A DNA stretch of 37,254 nt from Acidobacteriota bacterium (GCA_003225005.1 QIAN01000090.1:1-37254); one strand, 5' to 3'. Shown: positions 10,028-18,493, counted from the stretch's first letter. Translations and numbers: made by a program. The notes: a model not told the origin generated them from the letters alone.

Positions 10028-10329
10028 CCTACCTCGCCGAGCAGTTCGCGAAACCGGGGGCTCAGTGGATATCCCAGAACATGCTTGATCGAACGGTTCG
10101 GGACATAGCTGTTCGAAGCTTTGCCCCGCCCCGTTGTCTCTCCCAGCCGTACCCAGTTCGCGGCGTAGTAACAAGTGCCACGGAATCGCTGCGGATCCAC
10201 GAACGTTTCCAGGAAGTACACCGGGTGACCGTAGAAGTTCTTCCAGCCCTGAGAGATGCGCACCCCATGCGGCCCAGAATGTGAGAAGGTGATCAAGTGT
10301 TTTTTCAGGTCTCTGGCTGATCGCCACAC
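10024..10329 (-). pseudogene. DUF4338 (DruA-like) protein, C-terminal part of a decayed gene
   Basis: The C-terminal domain is clear: NFYGHPVYFLETFVDPQRF, RGTCYYAANWVRLGETTGRG, then NRSIKHVLGYPLSPRFRELL. These are the conserved blocks of DUF4338, the family that contains the Druantia protein DruA and many proteins encoded beside IS66-type transposases. The N-terminal half, expected upstream to about 10.9 kb, is unreadable; only a SHILGRMG-like scrap survives in another frame. The stop codon overlaps the TnpC start (ATGA), which points to a mobile-element cassette rather than a Druantia defence locus; no DruB-E genes are present. Confidence 0.65.
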
Positions 10330-10737
10330 TGGTCAACATGGGGGTCGGCGTCGCAAAGCAGGCTATTCCATCAAGGATGAGGTCCGATGGCTTTTTTCGT
10401 CTTTGCAGTCCCCGCGAATTTCGATGCTCATTTGTCAAGGCACCCTTGGTCCTCCATTCCCCAGTGGTTGTCTTCTCCACTGAGTGCAACACGGTGAGGA
10501 ATCTGCTGTTGCAGCTGTACCGTCGGAGTCAGCTAGAACGGGGAGCGCCGCACTCTTTTTCGGTGCTCCCCGAAGACATTGAGGAATTGTATCCGTCCTT
10601 GAAGCCGCACAAGAAATCAAGTAGCTTGTGTGTGTCCCAGGCACTCGCGCCATTGAACTCAAATCGCGACCTCGAGTCATGTTCAGGTTAATTTCAGGGA
10701 GCCTGCAATATGATTTGCGGCACAAGAACGGAGACAC
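10330..10737. other. Intergenic stretch upstream of the inositol-type operon
   Basis: Holds unreadable remains of the DUF4338 gene on the minus strand (to about 10.4 kb), the stem-loop at 10539-10572, and presumably the promoter of the operon starting at 10738. I could not pick a convincing -35/-10 pair or a LacI-type operator. Confidence 0.4.
10539..10572. other. GC-rich stem-loop
   Basis: CGGGGAGCGCCG (10539-10550) pairs with CGGTGCTCCCCG (10561-10572), a 12-base stem with one G-T wobble and a ten-base loop ending in five T. It may be a transcription barrier between the decayed cassette and the operon, or an old element end. Confidence 0.45.
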
Positions 10738-11802
10738 ATGCGCCAGTACATCCCACGCCATTACCCGTCCGTCTTTTTTTCAGGTTTGTCACTCCTTCTC
10801 GCCATGATTTTGATGCTTTCCCCAACAGCAGTTCAGTCGCAGTCTGCTTCCGCCACCGGACGGCTTGAAGGAATCGTGACCGATTCCACCGGAGCCGCCG
10901 TGCCGGGTGCAGACGTTACCGTGCGCAACCAGAACACGGGAATTTCCACGACTCTACGGTCCGGGGCCGAGGGCGATTTCACGTTTCTGTATCTTGATCC
11001 TGGCACCTATGAGGTCTCAATTCAGAAAGCTGGATTCAACAAACTCGTGCTGAAGGACATCACGGTGACGGTCGGCACCCGCGCGATCATTCACCCGCAA
11101 CTGGCCGTCGGCAGAATCGAAACTACCGTCTCAGTAAGTGCAACCACACCCTTGGTTGATACTAGCGAATCATCTCTCGGCACAGTCGTGGATCAGCAGA
11201 GCATCGAGTCTCTTCCCCTCAACGGACGCAACTTCACCGACTTTGCACTGCTAACCCCAGGCGCCACCACCGACGGCGATTTCGGCATGATCAGCTTCAA
11301 CGGCGTCGCGGGAAACTTCAACAATTACACGGTCGATGGCGGCAACAACAACAACGCCTTTTTTGCACAGCAGGTCGGACGTACCATCCCTTTCCAGTTT
11401 AGCGAAGACGTAATTCGCGAATTCGAGGTCACCAGTACCGGATTCGAAGCCGAGTTTGGCCAGGCCGGAGGCGGCCTGGTAAATACTGTCACCAAGAGTG
11501 GCACCAACCAGGTTCACGGCGACACCTACTACTACATCCTAGACTCCTCCACCAGCGCCAACGACAAGATCAACGAGGGGCAGGGGATTGCCAAACCTCA
11601 CAATCGCAGGCAGCAGTTTGGCGGTACCGTTGCCGGACCGCTCATCCACGATCGGCTGTTCTATCTCGGCAATTATGAAGGCCAGGTGCGCAACGAGCCC
11701 TTGACCGTCAATGACGGCCCCGCCGTGAATGGTCTGCCTTCGGATTTCTTTGCCAACAACCCCGGCTTGGCCGCTCAGGCGTTGCCGACGTTTAGATTTT
11801 AG
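10738..11802 (+). CDS. Oar-like TonB-dependent receptor, truncated after the plug
   Basis: N-terminal third of an outer-membrane receptor. A signal peptide (LSLLLAMILMLSPTAVQSQ) is followed by a carboxypeptidase-regulatory domain (GRLEGIVTDSTGAAVPGADV, about residues 40-125), then the plug with SIESLPLNGRNFTDFALLTPG, NYTVDGGNNNN, IREFEVTSTGFEAEFGQAGG and GGTVAGPLIHDRLFYLGNYEG. The frame then ends after residue 354, where family members continue through a barrel to about 1,000 residues. The start ATG has a CGGAGA before it. The TAG stop sits inside the ribosome-binding AGGAG of the next gene, so what remains is tightly joined to the LacI gene. The barrel was probably lost by deletion, leaving a non-functional receptor at the head of an otherwise intact operon. 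A plug-only role is conceivable but unsupported. Confidence 0.85.
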   Translation: MRQYIPRHYPSVFFSGLSLLLAMILMLSPTAVQSQSASATGRLEGIVTDSTGAAVPGADVTVRNQNTGISTTLRSGAEGDFTFLYLDPGTYEVSIQKAGFNKLVLKDITVTVGTRAIIHPQLAVGRIETTVSVSATTPLVDTSESSLGTVVDQQSIESLPLNGRNFTDFALLTPGATTDGDFGMISFNGVAGNFNNYTVDGGNNNNAFFAQQVGRTIPFQFSEDVIREFEVTSTGFEAEFGQAGGGLVNTVTKSGTNQVHGDTYYYILDSSTSANDKINEGQGIAKPHNRRQQFGGTVAGPLIHDRLFYLGNYEGQVRNEPLTVNDGPAVNGLPSDFFANNPGLAAQALPTFRF

Positions 11803-11811
11803 GAGATCCGG

Positions 11812-12930
11812 ATGAAAAGTAAGGGATCCCGAAAGAAAAAGCTACATAAACCACCAAACATCCATGATGTCGCCCGGCAGGCACGTGTTTCAGTCTTTAC
11901 TGTTTCGGTCGTCGTCAACAAGAACGGTAATGTGAGTCCTACATTGCGGCGCCGGGTTGAGGCGGCGGTGCAAAAGCTGAACTACCGTCCCAACCTGCTT
12001 GCCCGCGGCTTGGTAAAGCACGAGACACACACGATCGGCATCGTGGTAAGGGATATCGTCAATCCGTTCTTCCCCCTGCTGGTCCGGGGGGTCGAGGATG
12101 CGGCTCGAAAGGCTGGATATAGCGTGTTGCTCTGCAACAGCGATGACCAGCGCGAGAAAGAAGAACAATATTTGGAGTTATTGCTGTCGAAATGTGTGGA
12201 TGGGATTTTACTCAACAAAGCTCCTGGCAATCTGAGTTTGTCTCTGCGGCGGCTGCTAGCCGACTCCAAGGTTCCTGTGGTTTTGATGATGCGCACGTCT
12301 TCCGATCTGAAGGCCGACGCCGTGGTCACCGACGATGAAAAAGGCGCATTTGAGGCAGTATCGCATTTGGTGCGGGTTGGACATCGCCTAATCGCCCTGG
12401 TGAGCGGCCCGCTGAGCGTCAGCAACGGAAAGGCACGCTGGCGCGGCTTTCGCAAGGCGTTGGAGGCTGGCGACCTGCAATACGAGAGAGACCTGGTGAT
12501 AGAAGGGGACTATCACATCGACTCGGGTTACAGCGCAGGACTCAGCCTGCTGCCGCGGCGGCCGGATGCGGTCTTCGTAGCCAACTACTTGATGACCGTC
12601 GGATTGATGAAGGCAGCGGACGAAATGGGTTTGAGATGTCCCGAGGATTTTGGGCTGGCCAGTTTTGACGACTACCCGTGGCTGAGCTGTTTCCGGCCGC
12701 GGTTGACCACGGTGGAGCTGCCGAAATACGAAATTGGCGCCACGGCGGTACAGATCCTGCTGGAACGGATCTCGGGTAAACGCAACCGCCGTGCTCTCGT
12801 TAAATTGATGCCGGAATTGCACATACGAGAATCCTGCGGCTTCATGCTCAGGAAACGAGATTCCAAAGAAGATTCTTTGGCACGCCAGGAGAAGCCGTAC
12901 GCTGCAAGTACGGCTCCCGAGTTTCAGTGA
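11812..12930 (+). CDS. LacI-family transcriptional regulator
   Basis: DNA-binding regulator with the LacI layout: helix-turn-helix at residues 16-37 (NIHDVARQARVSVFTVSVVVN), hinge helix around 58-67 (YRPNLLARGL), then a periplasmic-binding-protein-like sensor domain with TIGIVVRDIVNPFFPLLVRGV, VDGILLNKAP and a C-terminal FGLASFDDYPWL block. In the recognition helix the usual TVSRVLN reads TVSVVVN, so the common arginine is a valine; operator preference may differ. AGGAG precedes the ATG by a normal distance. Its stop overlaps the start of iolD. Location inside an inositol operon suggests an autoregulated repressor responding to inositol or a breakdown product (inference). Confidence 0.93.
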   Translation: MKSKGSRKKKLHKPPNIHDVARQARVSVFTVSVVVNKNGNVSPTLRRRVEAAVQKLNYRPNLLARGLVKHETHTIGIVVRDIVNPFFPLLVRGVEDAARKAGYSVLLCNSDDQREKEEQYLELLLSKCVDGILLNKAPGNLSLSLRRLLADSKVPVVLMMRTSSDLKADAVVTDDEKGAFEAVSHLVRVGHRLIALVSGPLSVSNGKARWRGFRKALEAGDLQYERDLVIEGDYHIDSGYSAGLSLLPRRPDAVFVANYLMTVGLMKAADEMGLRCPEDFGLASFDDYPWLSCFRPRLTTVELPKYEIGATAVQILLERISGKRNRRALVKLMPELHIRESCGFMLRKRDSKEDSLARQEKPYAASTAPEFQ

Positions 12931-14861
12931 GTCTCGCGAATATGACTCGACGACTAACAATGGCGCAGGCCTTGATCGAATTTCTAAAGCAGCAGTATGT
13001 CGAGCGGGATGGAGTGGAGAACCGGTTCTTCGCCGGCTGTTTCGGAATCTTTGGTCACGGTAATGTTGCCGGCATTGGCGAGGCTCTTCAGGAGAATCCC
13101 GACTTTCGTTATTACCTGTGTCGAAATGAGCAGGCGATGGTGCACACGGCCTCAGCCTTCGCAAAAATGAGCAACCGCATGCGGGCGCTGGTTTGTACTA
13201 GCTCGATCGGTCCGGGGGCAACGAACATGGTGACGGGAGCTGCCGCAGCCACAATTAACCGAGTGCCTGTGCTCCTGCTACCCGGTGACATATTTGCGCG
13301 GCGCAATGTTGCGCCAGTGTTGCAGCAACTGGAATCGTTCTCATGTCAGGATATCTCGGTGAACGACTGCTTCAAACCAGTCTCGCGCTATTGGGACCGG
13401 ATCCAGCGTCCAGAGCAGATTCTTACAGCTTTGCCGGAAGCAATGCGCGTGCTGACGTCCCCTGCTCAAACCGGAGCAGTGACGATTGCGTTACCACAGG
13501 ACGTCCAGGCCGAGGCATTTGATTATCCCGAGGAGTTTTTCGCAAAGCGGGTGTGGATTGTTGCCCGACCCAGAGCGGATGTTGAAGTGATTCACACCGC
13601 AGCCGAATGGATAGGTTCCGCGCAGAAGCCTCTGATCGTAGCTGGCGGCGGCGTCATTTATTCCGACGCGACCGCGGTGCTCGCGAGTTTCGCCGCTCAC
13701 ACCGGCATTCCGGTAGCCGAGACCCAGGCCGGAAAGGGATCGCTCTTCTATGATCACTATCAGGCGGTGGGAGCAATCGGTGTTACGGGCACGTCTGGGG
13801 CCAACATTCTCGTCCGTGAAGCTGATCTCATCATTGGTATTGGCACACGTTACACGGACTTCACTACTGCCTCAAAAACAGCCTTCCAGAACCCCGACGT
13901 GCGGTTCGTCAACATCAATGTCGCTGAATTTGATGCTTATAAGCATGCAGCATTGCCCCTCGTGTCTGATGCGCGCGTTGGCATAGAAGAACTGGAAGTG
14001 GCGCTCGAGGATTACTCGATCGATAACTCTTATGTCCGACGTATTCAACAACTCCGCGACGAATGGGCCGAGGAGGTAGAGCGGATTTATAACCAACGTC
14101 ATGGACCGCCTGTCAGCCAGGCAGAAGTGATTGGCGTGGTCAACGAATTCACCGGTCCGCGAGACGTCGTGGTGTGCGCAGCCGGAAGCTTGCCGGGTGA
14201 CCTGCACAAGCTGTGGCGCACTCGCGATCCGAAGGGTTACCACCTCGAGTACGGCTACTCCTGCATGGGATACGAAATTGCTGGCGGCCTCGGCGTGAAG
14301 ATGGCGGATCCCAGTCGCGAAGTTTTTGTTCTCATCGGTGATGGGTCGTACCTGATGATGTCACAGGAAATCGTGACCTCAATCCAAGAGGGATACAAGC
14401 TGAACATAGTTGTCCTCGACAATCACGGCTTCAGCAGTATCGGTGGCTTAAGCCGTTCCTGCGGGAGCAGCGGTTTCGGTACAGAGTATCGATACCGTCG
14501 TAACGGTGGCCTCGAAGGTGAGGTAATCGAGTTGGACTTTGCTGCGAACGCAGCAAGCCTCGGTGCTTGGGCCGTTCGCGCAAAGACTCGACAAGATCTG
14601 GTGAATGCTCTTTCGGAGGCCCGCGCCATTGATCGTACATCCGTGGTGGTCATAGAGACTGACATCAACAAGAGAGTTCATGGGTTCGAGTCCTGGTGGG
14701 ATGTTCCGATTGCCGAGATATCGAAATTAGAGTCGGTCCAAACAGCGCGGGATGCCTACGAGGAAGCAAAACGCAAAGAGCGGTATTTCTTTCAGCAAGG
14801 TAACGAAACCAAGGTTTCGGGAGCGTCGGTCGCAAACCGCGCCGAACGAAAGAGACCATGA
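12927..14861 (+). CDS. iolD: 3D-(3,5/4)-trihydroxycyclohexane-1,2-dione acylhydrolase (IolD)
   Basis: Thiamine-diphosphate enzyme that opens the ring of the diketo inositol intermediate to give 5-deoxyglucuronate in myo-inositol breakdown. The N-terminal ThDP domain has the IolD hallmark FGIFGHGNVAGIGEAL and the catalytic glutamate in CRNEQAMVHTA (Glu68). The central domain spans about 205-340. The C-terminal domain carries the ThDP/Mg motif starting GDGSYLMM near residue 471 and ending near VVLDNHGF. At 644 residues it matches family length. The frame opens with a GTG overlapping the lacI stop (GTGA); an ATG at 12942 is an alternative start and neither has a strong ribosome site, so coupling to lacI is likely. 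The iolB gene follows with a 4-base overlap. Confidence 0.93.
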   Translation: MSLANMTRRLTMAQALIEFLKQQYVERDGVENRFFAGCFGIFGHGNVAGIGEALQENPDFRYYLCRNEQAMVHTASAFAKMSNRMRALVCTSSIGPGATNMVTGAAAATINRVPVLLLPGDIFARRNVAPVLQQLESFSCQDISVNDCFKPVSRYWDRIQRPEQILTALPEAMRVLTSPAQTGAVTIALPQDVQAEAFDYPEEFFAKRVWIVARPRADVEVIHTAAEWIGSAQKPLIVAGGGVIYSDATAVLASFAAHTGIPVAETQAGKGSLFYDHYQAVGAIGVTGTSGANILVREADLIIGIGTRYTDFTTASKTAFQNPDVRFVNINVAEFDAYKHAALPLVSDARVGIEELEVALEDYSIDNSYVRRIQQLRDEWAEEVERIYNQRHGPPVSQAEVIGVVNEFTGPRDVVVCAAGSLPGDLHKLWRTRDPKGYHLEYGYSCMGYEIAGGLGVKMADPSREVFVLIGDGSYLMMSQEIVTSIQEGYKLNIVVLDNHGFSSIGGLSRSCGSSGFGTEYRYRRNGGLEGEVIELDFAANAASLGAWAVRAKTRQDLVNALSEARAIDRTSVVVIETDINKRVHGFESWWDVPIAEISKLESVQTARDAYEEAKRKERYFFQQGNETKVSGASVANRAERKRP

Positions 14862-15712
14862 CCTCGCAAGATTTTTTGGTTCATTCACGCCAATCGGGAG
14901 ATGGCAGCGGTGATCTGCTTACCCTGCCACGTGAACTTGCGAGCTGCGAGTGGATGAGTTTTTTCGTGTATCGGTGGGCCCTGGGTCAATCTCACAGCGT
15001 GCACACCGAGAATGAAGAAGTAGCTATCGTCCTACTTGGTGGCAAGTGTGTCGCGGATTGGGGTGAAGGACAGCACCGAATCGGGGAGAGGACGCATGTC
15101 TTCGATGGCTTGCCATATGCAATTTACCTCCCGGCGGGGAGTCGGGCTCAACTGCGAGCGGAAACCACATGCGAGTTGGCGGAATGTCGCGTGCCATCGA
15201 CTGCGCGCCTGAAACCGCAGCTGATCACTCCCAAAGACGTGAAGTGCAGTTTGCGAGGCGGCGGCAATGCGTCGCGCCAGATTGTGGATGTGATGCCTCC
15301 GGATTTCCCGGCAGACAAATTAATGGTGGTTGAGGTTTACACTCCCAGCGGCAATTGGTCGAGCTATCCTCCGCATAAGCACGACATCCATGATCCTCCC
15401 ACCGAAGTCGATCTCGATGAGATCTATTACTACAGAATCGACCGTCCTGGGGGCTATGCACACCAGCGTCTATACACTCGGAACGGGCAGCGTGATCTCA
15501 CGCTCACGGTGCACGATGGTGACGCAGTGCTGGTGCGGGATGGTTACCACCCGGTGGTGGCTGGGCACGGTTATAACATCTTCTACCTGAATTGTCTGGC
15601 TGGGAGCACTCGTCAGCTTGCGACTACGGAGGATCCCGATCACGTTTGGGTACGTTCTACGTGGAATCAAGTCGACCCGCGGGTCCCGATGGTGCGAGGG
15701 CGCGGTGTCTGA
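14858..15712 (+). CDS. iolB: 5-deoxy-glucuronate isomerase (IolB)
   Basis: Bicupin metal isomerase that converts 5-deoxyglucuronate, the product of IolD, to 2-deoxy-5-keto-gluconate. At 284 residues it is of usual size. The C-terminal cupin shows the metal site: SSYPPHKHDIH (His173, His175), the glutamate in VDLDEIYYYRI (Glu188) and a histidine in DGYHPVVAGHGYNIFYLN. The N-terminal cupin includes WALGQSHSVHTENEEVAIVLLGG. Start ATG overlaps the iolD stop as ATGA. Together with IolD it gives two successive steps of the inositol pathway; genes for the dehydrogenase, dehydratase, kinase and aldolase steps (IolG, IolE, IolC, IolJ) are not in this window. Confidence 0.94.
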   Translation: MTSQDFLVHSRQSGDGSGDLLTLPRELASCEWMSFFVYRWALGQSHSVHTENEEVAIVLLGGKCVADWGEGQHRIGERTHVFDGLPYAIYLPAGSRAQLRAETTCELAECRVPSTARLKPQLITPKDVKCSLRGGGNASRQIVDVMPPDFPADKLMVVEVYTPSGNWSSYPPHKHDIHDPPTEVDLDEIYYYRIDRPGGYAHQRLYTRNGQRDLTLTVHDGDAVLVRDGYHPVVAGHGYNIFYLNCLAGSTRQLATTEDPDHVWVRSTWNQVDPRVPMVRGRGV

Positions 15713-15731
15713 TTGAGACTGGTGAGATCAA

Positions 15732-15857
15732 GTGAATGACGAGAACCTGAGGACACGGCCTGACAGTCTATTCAGCACAATCATGGGTGACGTCCATTTC
15801 TGGATCCCGCTGATTGTGCTTCTAGCGGGTCTGCTCCTCTTGCACGAGCTCCACTGA
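15732..15857 (+). CDS. Small single-pass membrane protein (41 residues)
   Basis: A short frame between iolB and the sugar transporter begins with GTG at 15732, with GGTGAG five bases before it, and stops at 15857, 19 bases before the transporter's start. The product has a charged N-terminus (VNDENLRTRPDSLF), then one hydrophobic helix (HFWIPLIVLLAGLLLLHELH) with no charged residue inside. Position, ribosome site and composition all fit a real small membrane protein, perhaps a partner of the transporter. I do not recognise a named family. The closest ATG at 15736 is in another frame and stops after four codons; an in-frame ATG at 15783 would leave only the helix. Confidence 0.6.
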   Translation: MNDENLRTRPDSLFSTIMGDVHFWIPLIVLLAGLLLLHELH

Positions 15858-15876
15858 GGTAGGAAAAGGAGAACGC

Positions 15877-17175
15877 TTGGAATCTGCCGCGACTGTTGTC
15901 GTTCAAAGTCCAATGCAGGCAAGCCGTCTGCGAAGTTTGCAGGCCCTGGGAGTGTTCTGCGGGTTCGCTGCCGGTGCGTGGCTGGGCGGAGCCGAAGCAC
16001 CGATAAAGATGGTCAATCCGGGTATCTCCCCAATCACGGTTTCACTCATCATGGTGGCGGGTGTCTTCCTGGCTCGCTGGAGCATACCGGCGTTTATCCG
16101 TGGGACATCGTATGTTCGCAACGACGTGCGTCAAGCGCCTCATCTCATTATTTGGGCGGTACTCGCGGGATGCATGTGGGCGGTGGCCAACACCATGACC
16201 ATCTATGCCATCCGGGACGTTGGCCTGAGCATCGCGTTTCCTCTATGGAATACAAACAGTTTGCTGGGGATCCTCTGGGGATTTGTTTTGTTCAACGAAC
16301 TGCACCAGGCAGGATGGAAGCGCTGGCTGGGTGTGCTGGGCGGAGCGACAGTTATGTTCGGCGGCGCAATCTTGCTGGCTTTTGCATCTTCCACTCAAGC
16401 TCCTCCGGGCAAAGCCACTCTCGGTGTAATCGCGGCTCTAGGCGCGGGGATCTTATGGGGAACGATGTATATCCCCTACCGAAAAGCTTATCTAACGGGC
16501 ATGAATCCCCTCTCTTTCATAACATTCTTTACCGTAGGCGAGTTAGCCACAATGACCGTCCTGGCCCTGAGCTATAGGGGGGCAGTCCCTCTGTGGCATG
16601 AAATCGTCGGCGCACGGACCGTGCTGTTTTGGCTGATGCTGGGGGGCTTCGTTTGGGTGATCGGAGACTTATTTCAGCAATACGCGGCGAAATACGTGGG
16701 GATCAGCCGGGGGGTTCCGCTTTCCAACACCAATCAGCTCTGGGGATTGCTCTGGGGCATCCTGGTTTTTCATGAGCTGCAAGGGGGGAGCCAGAGGGTT
16801 TATGCCCAGGTAATCGGCGGATCGATTTTGATGGCACTGGGAGCCGTCGCGATTGCGTTGTCTTCGGCAACTGGCCGAGAGCACTCGCGTTGGCAAGATG
16901 CAGCAGAACGAGAGGGCAAACGGTATGGCATTGCAGACGGCTATGTTCGAGCCAGTATGGAAGGCAGGGAGTTCGAGGGAGGGTTGAGCCGCCGATCCTT
17001 TATAGACTGGCTGCTCGTCGGCAGTGTCACAGCTATCTTTGTTGCGCTTGCTGCCATGGCGCGGCTCCCGCGCATGGACATCGATTTGAGATGGGCAGCC
17101 GCAGTTTCGGCGGCCATGCTTTTGCTGCTGGTGGGCTGTGGGATCGCCCTCTGGCGCACCACTCGGTTCAACTAA
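15877..17175 (+). CDS. GRP-family (glucose/ribose porter / RhaT-like) sugar transporter
   Basis: Polytopic inner-membrane transporter of the drug/metabolite-transporter superfamily, GRP/RhaT branch, 432 residues. About ten helices are visible in two repeated halves; the repeat is plain in PLWNTNSLLGILWGFVLFNEL (about 124-144) and PLSNTNQLWGLLWGILVFHEL (about 282-302). After the tenth helix comes a charged cytoplasmic stretch (about 330-375) and two more hydrophobic segments near the C-terminus, longer than the minimal family. Start is TTG at 15877 with AAGGAG seven bases before it. As the last gene of the iol operon it most likely imports inositol or a related cyclitol or sugar (inference from context). 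An IS5 element lies 78 bases after its stop. Confidence 0.85.
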   Translation: MESAATVVVQSPMQASRLRSLQALGVFCGFAAGAWLGGAEAPIKMVNPGISPITVSLIMVAGVFLARWSIPAFIRGTSYVRNDVRQAPHLIIWAVLAGCMWAVANTMTIYAIRDVGLSIAFPLWNTNSLLGILWGFVLFNELHQAGWKRWLGVLGGATVMFGGAILLAFASSTQAPPGKATLGVIAALGAGILWGTMYIPYRKAYLTGMNPLSFITFFTVGELATMTVLALSYRGAVPLWHEIVGARTVLFWLMLGGFVWVIGDLFQQYAAKYVGISRGVPLSNTNQLWGLLWGILVFHELQGGSQRVYAQVIGGSILMALGAVAIALSSATGREHSRWQDAAEREGKRYGIADGYVRASMEGREFEGGLSRRSFIDWLLVGSVTAIFVALAAMARLPRMDIDLRWAAAVSAAMLLLLVGCGIALWRTTRFN

Positions 17176-17253
17176 GTGCCGGAGTCGTTCATATGAGACA
17201 ACTAGTCTCGGCGGATTCGCTAAGCGCTCAGTAGACTTCGATACTTCCCCTAA

Positions 17254-17268
17254 CAGGCTGCTGAAAAA
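17254..17268 (+). repeat. Left terminal inverted repeat of the IS5 element
   Basis: CAGGCTGCTGAAAAA, exact complement of 18479-18493, preceded by the CTAA duplication. Confidence 0.92.
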
Positions 17269-17351
17269 TTGATTCGTAGAGCTTTCTTCTTTGTGGTTTT
17301 CTGGTGACTGAGTCTAGCTCTAGGCGCCGGCGGGCACACCTCGGCCCGGGC

Positions 17352-18455
17352 CTACAGCGCTGGAACGGTCGCCAAGTTTCGCATGCGCACCAGATTGTAG
17401 GCCGCGCAAGCGAAGGTAAAGATCCAGTCCACTTTGCAGACCCCACGATGGCGCATCTTCCGCATCAGTGCAATCGTCTTCAACCAGCCAAAGCATTCTT
17501 CGATCCGCTTCCTCTTTCTTTGGCTGATAGCATGTCCAGGGTGGCGTGCGGTGCGGCCATCAATCGCGCTTCCGCCCGGTCGCGCGTGGTTTTGCGCGAC
17601 GTGGGGCGTCACCCGCAGATTCCGGCACTCGGCCACAAACCCGCGCGTGTCAAACCCTTTGTCGCCGCCCACCGTCACCGGCTTCGTTCCCGGAATCTGC
17701 TCCAGCATCACCAGCGCCGCGTCACGTTCCGCCGTTCCGTTGGCCTGGAAGACTTCCGCGTCCACGATCAGTCCGTTACGGTTCTCCACCAACAGGTTCC
17801 CGCTGTAACTCAACTTGGACTCCTTGCCCCCGCTTTTGCGCGCCAGCAGAGCCTGGGAATCACTTTTCGATGCATGCGTCTCATTCGACCGCTGCTCGCC
17901 ACGAAAGTTCACGGTGGGATTGCCCGGATCGTCCGGCGGCGATGGTCTCCCATCCTTCGGCTGAAAACTCTTGGCGCTCGCCCACGCTTCCAGCAGCGTG
18001 CCGTCGACCGTGAAATGCTCGTCGGACGTCAGACCTTTCGCCTGCGCTTGCTCCACCACCCGCGCCAGAAACTCTGTCGCAATGTCGGCCTCCAGCAAGC
18101 GATCGCGATTCTTGGTGAACACCGTCGCGTCCCACACGTCTTCATCCGCGTTCAGCCCCACAAACCAGCGGAACAACAGGTTGTAGTCCATCTCTTCCAT
18201 CAGCAAGCGCTCGCTGCGGATCGAGTACAACATCTGCAGCAACTGCGCTCGCAACAATTTCTCGGGCGCAATCGACGGTCGGCCCACGCGGGCGTACATC
18301 GCGTCGAACCGCCGGGAGAGTTGAGTGAGGACTTCGTCCACCATCGCTCGAATGGCGCGCAGCGGATGATCTTTGCGAACGCGCATCTCGGGCGACAAGT
18401 AACTGAACATATGATTCTGCTGCTGATCGTCTCCTCGCATACCTTCTCGTACCAT
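17352..18455 (-). CDS. IS5-family transposase
   Basis: DDE transposase of 367 residues. The N-terminal DUF772-type region (about 20-100) includes HPLRAIRAMVDEVLTQL and RAQLLQMLYSIRSERLLMEE. The catalytic core has FTVDGTLLEAWAS (Asp151), TVGGDKGFDT (Asp265) and KRIEECFGWLK (Glu319/320, the Y/F-containing E motif of IS5). No frameshift or internal stop, so it is probably active. It fills almost the whole element, starting 38 bases inside the right repeat. Long plus-strand frames opposite it are shadows. Confidence 0.93.
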   Translation of the reverse strand: MVREGMRGDDQQQNHMFSYLSPEMRVRKDHPLRAIRAMVDEVLTQLSRRFDAMYARVGRPSIAPEKLLRAQLLQMLYSIRSERLLMEEMDYNLLFRWFVGLNADEDVWDATVFTKNRDRLLEADIATEFLARVVEQAQAKGLTSDEHFTVDGTLLEAWASAKSFQPKDGRPSPPDDPGNPTVNFRGEQRSNETHASKSDSQALLARKSGGKESKLSYSGNLLVENRNGLIVDAEVFQANGTAERDAALVMLEQIPGTKPVTVGGDKGFDTRGFVAECRNLRVTPHVAQNHARPGGSAIDGRTARHPGHAISQRKRKRIEECFGWLKTIALMRKMRHRGVCKVDWIFTFACAAYNLVRMRNLATVPAL

Positions 18456-18478
18456 AGTCAGCTGTGGATTAGGAGTAG

Positions 18479-18493
18479 TTTTTCAGCAGCCTG
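18479..18493 (-). repeat. Right terminal inverted repeat of the IS5 element
   Basis: TTTTTCAGCAGCCTG on the plus strand, exact complement of 17254-17268, followed by CTAA. Confidence 0.92.

Larger units (their letters stand above)
8413..10329 (-). mobile_element. Decayed IS66-type cassette (DUF4338 + TnpC), ends not located
   Basis: The two coupled genes on the minus strand define the core. I could not find convincing terminal inverted repeats or a target duplication; the left edge probably falls between 8367 and 8413, where the neighbouring gene fragment stops. With several inactivating changes it cannot transpose on its own. Confidence 0.55.
17254..18493 (-). mobile_element. Complete IS5-family insertion sequence, 1,240 bp
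   Basis: Bounded by 15-base perfect inverted repeats CAGGCTGCTGAAAAA and flanked on both sides by CTAA (17250-17253 and 18494-18497). That four-base YTAR duplication is characteristic of the IS5 group. It carries one intact transposase gene on the minus strand. It sits between the inositol transporter and the damaged metallophosphoesterase gene and interrupts neither. Exact repeats and duplication suggest a fairly recent insertion. Confidence 0.93.

Noticed and set aside
10024-10329. A Druantia anti-phage system
   Set aside because: Only a DruA-like domain is present, coupled to a transposase; no other Druantia genes are nearby.
10600-10737. A LacI-type operator before the inositol operon
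   Set aside because: Short near-palindromes such as TTGAACTCAA occur, but none is long or repeated enough to claim.
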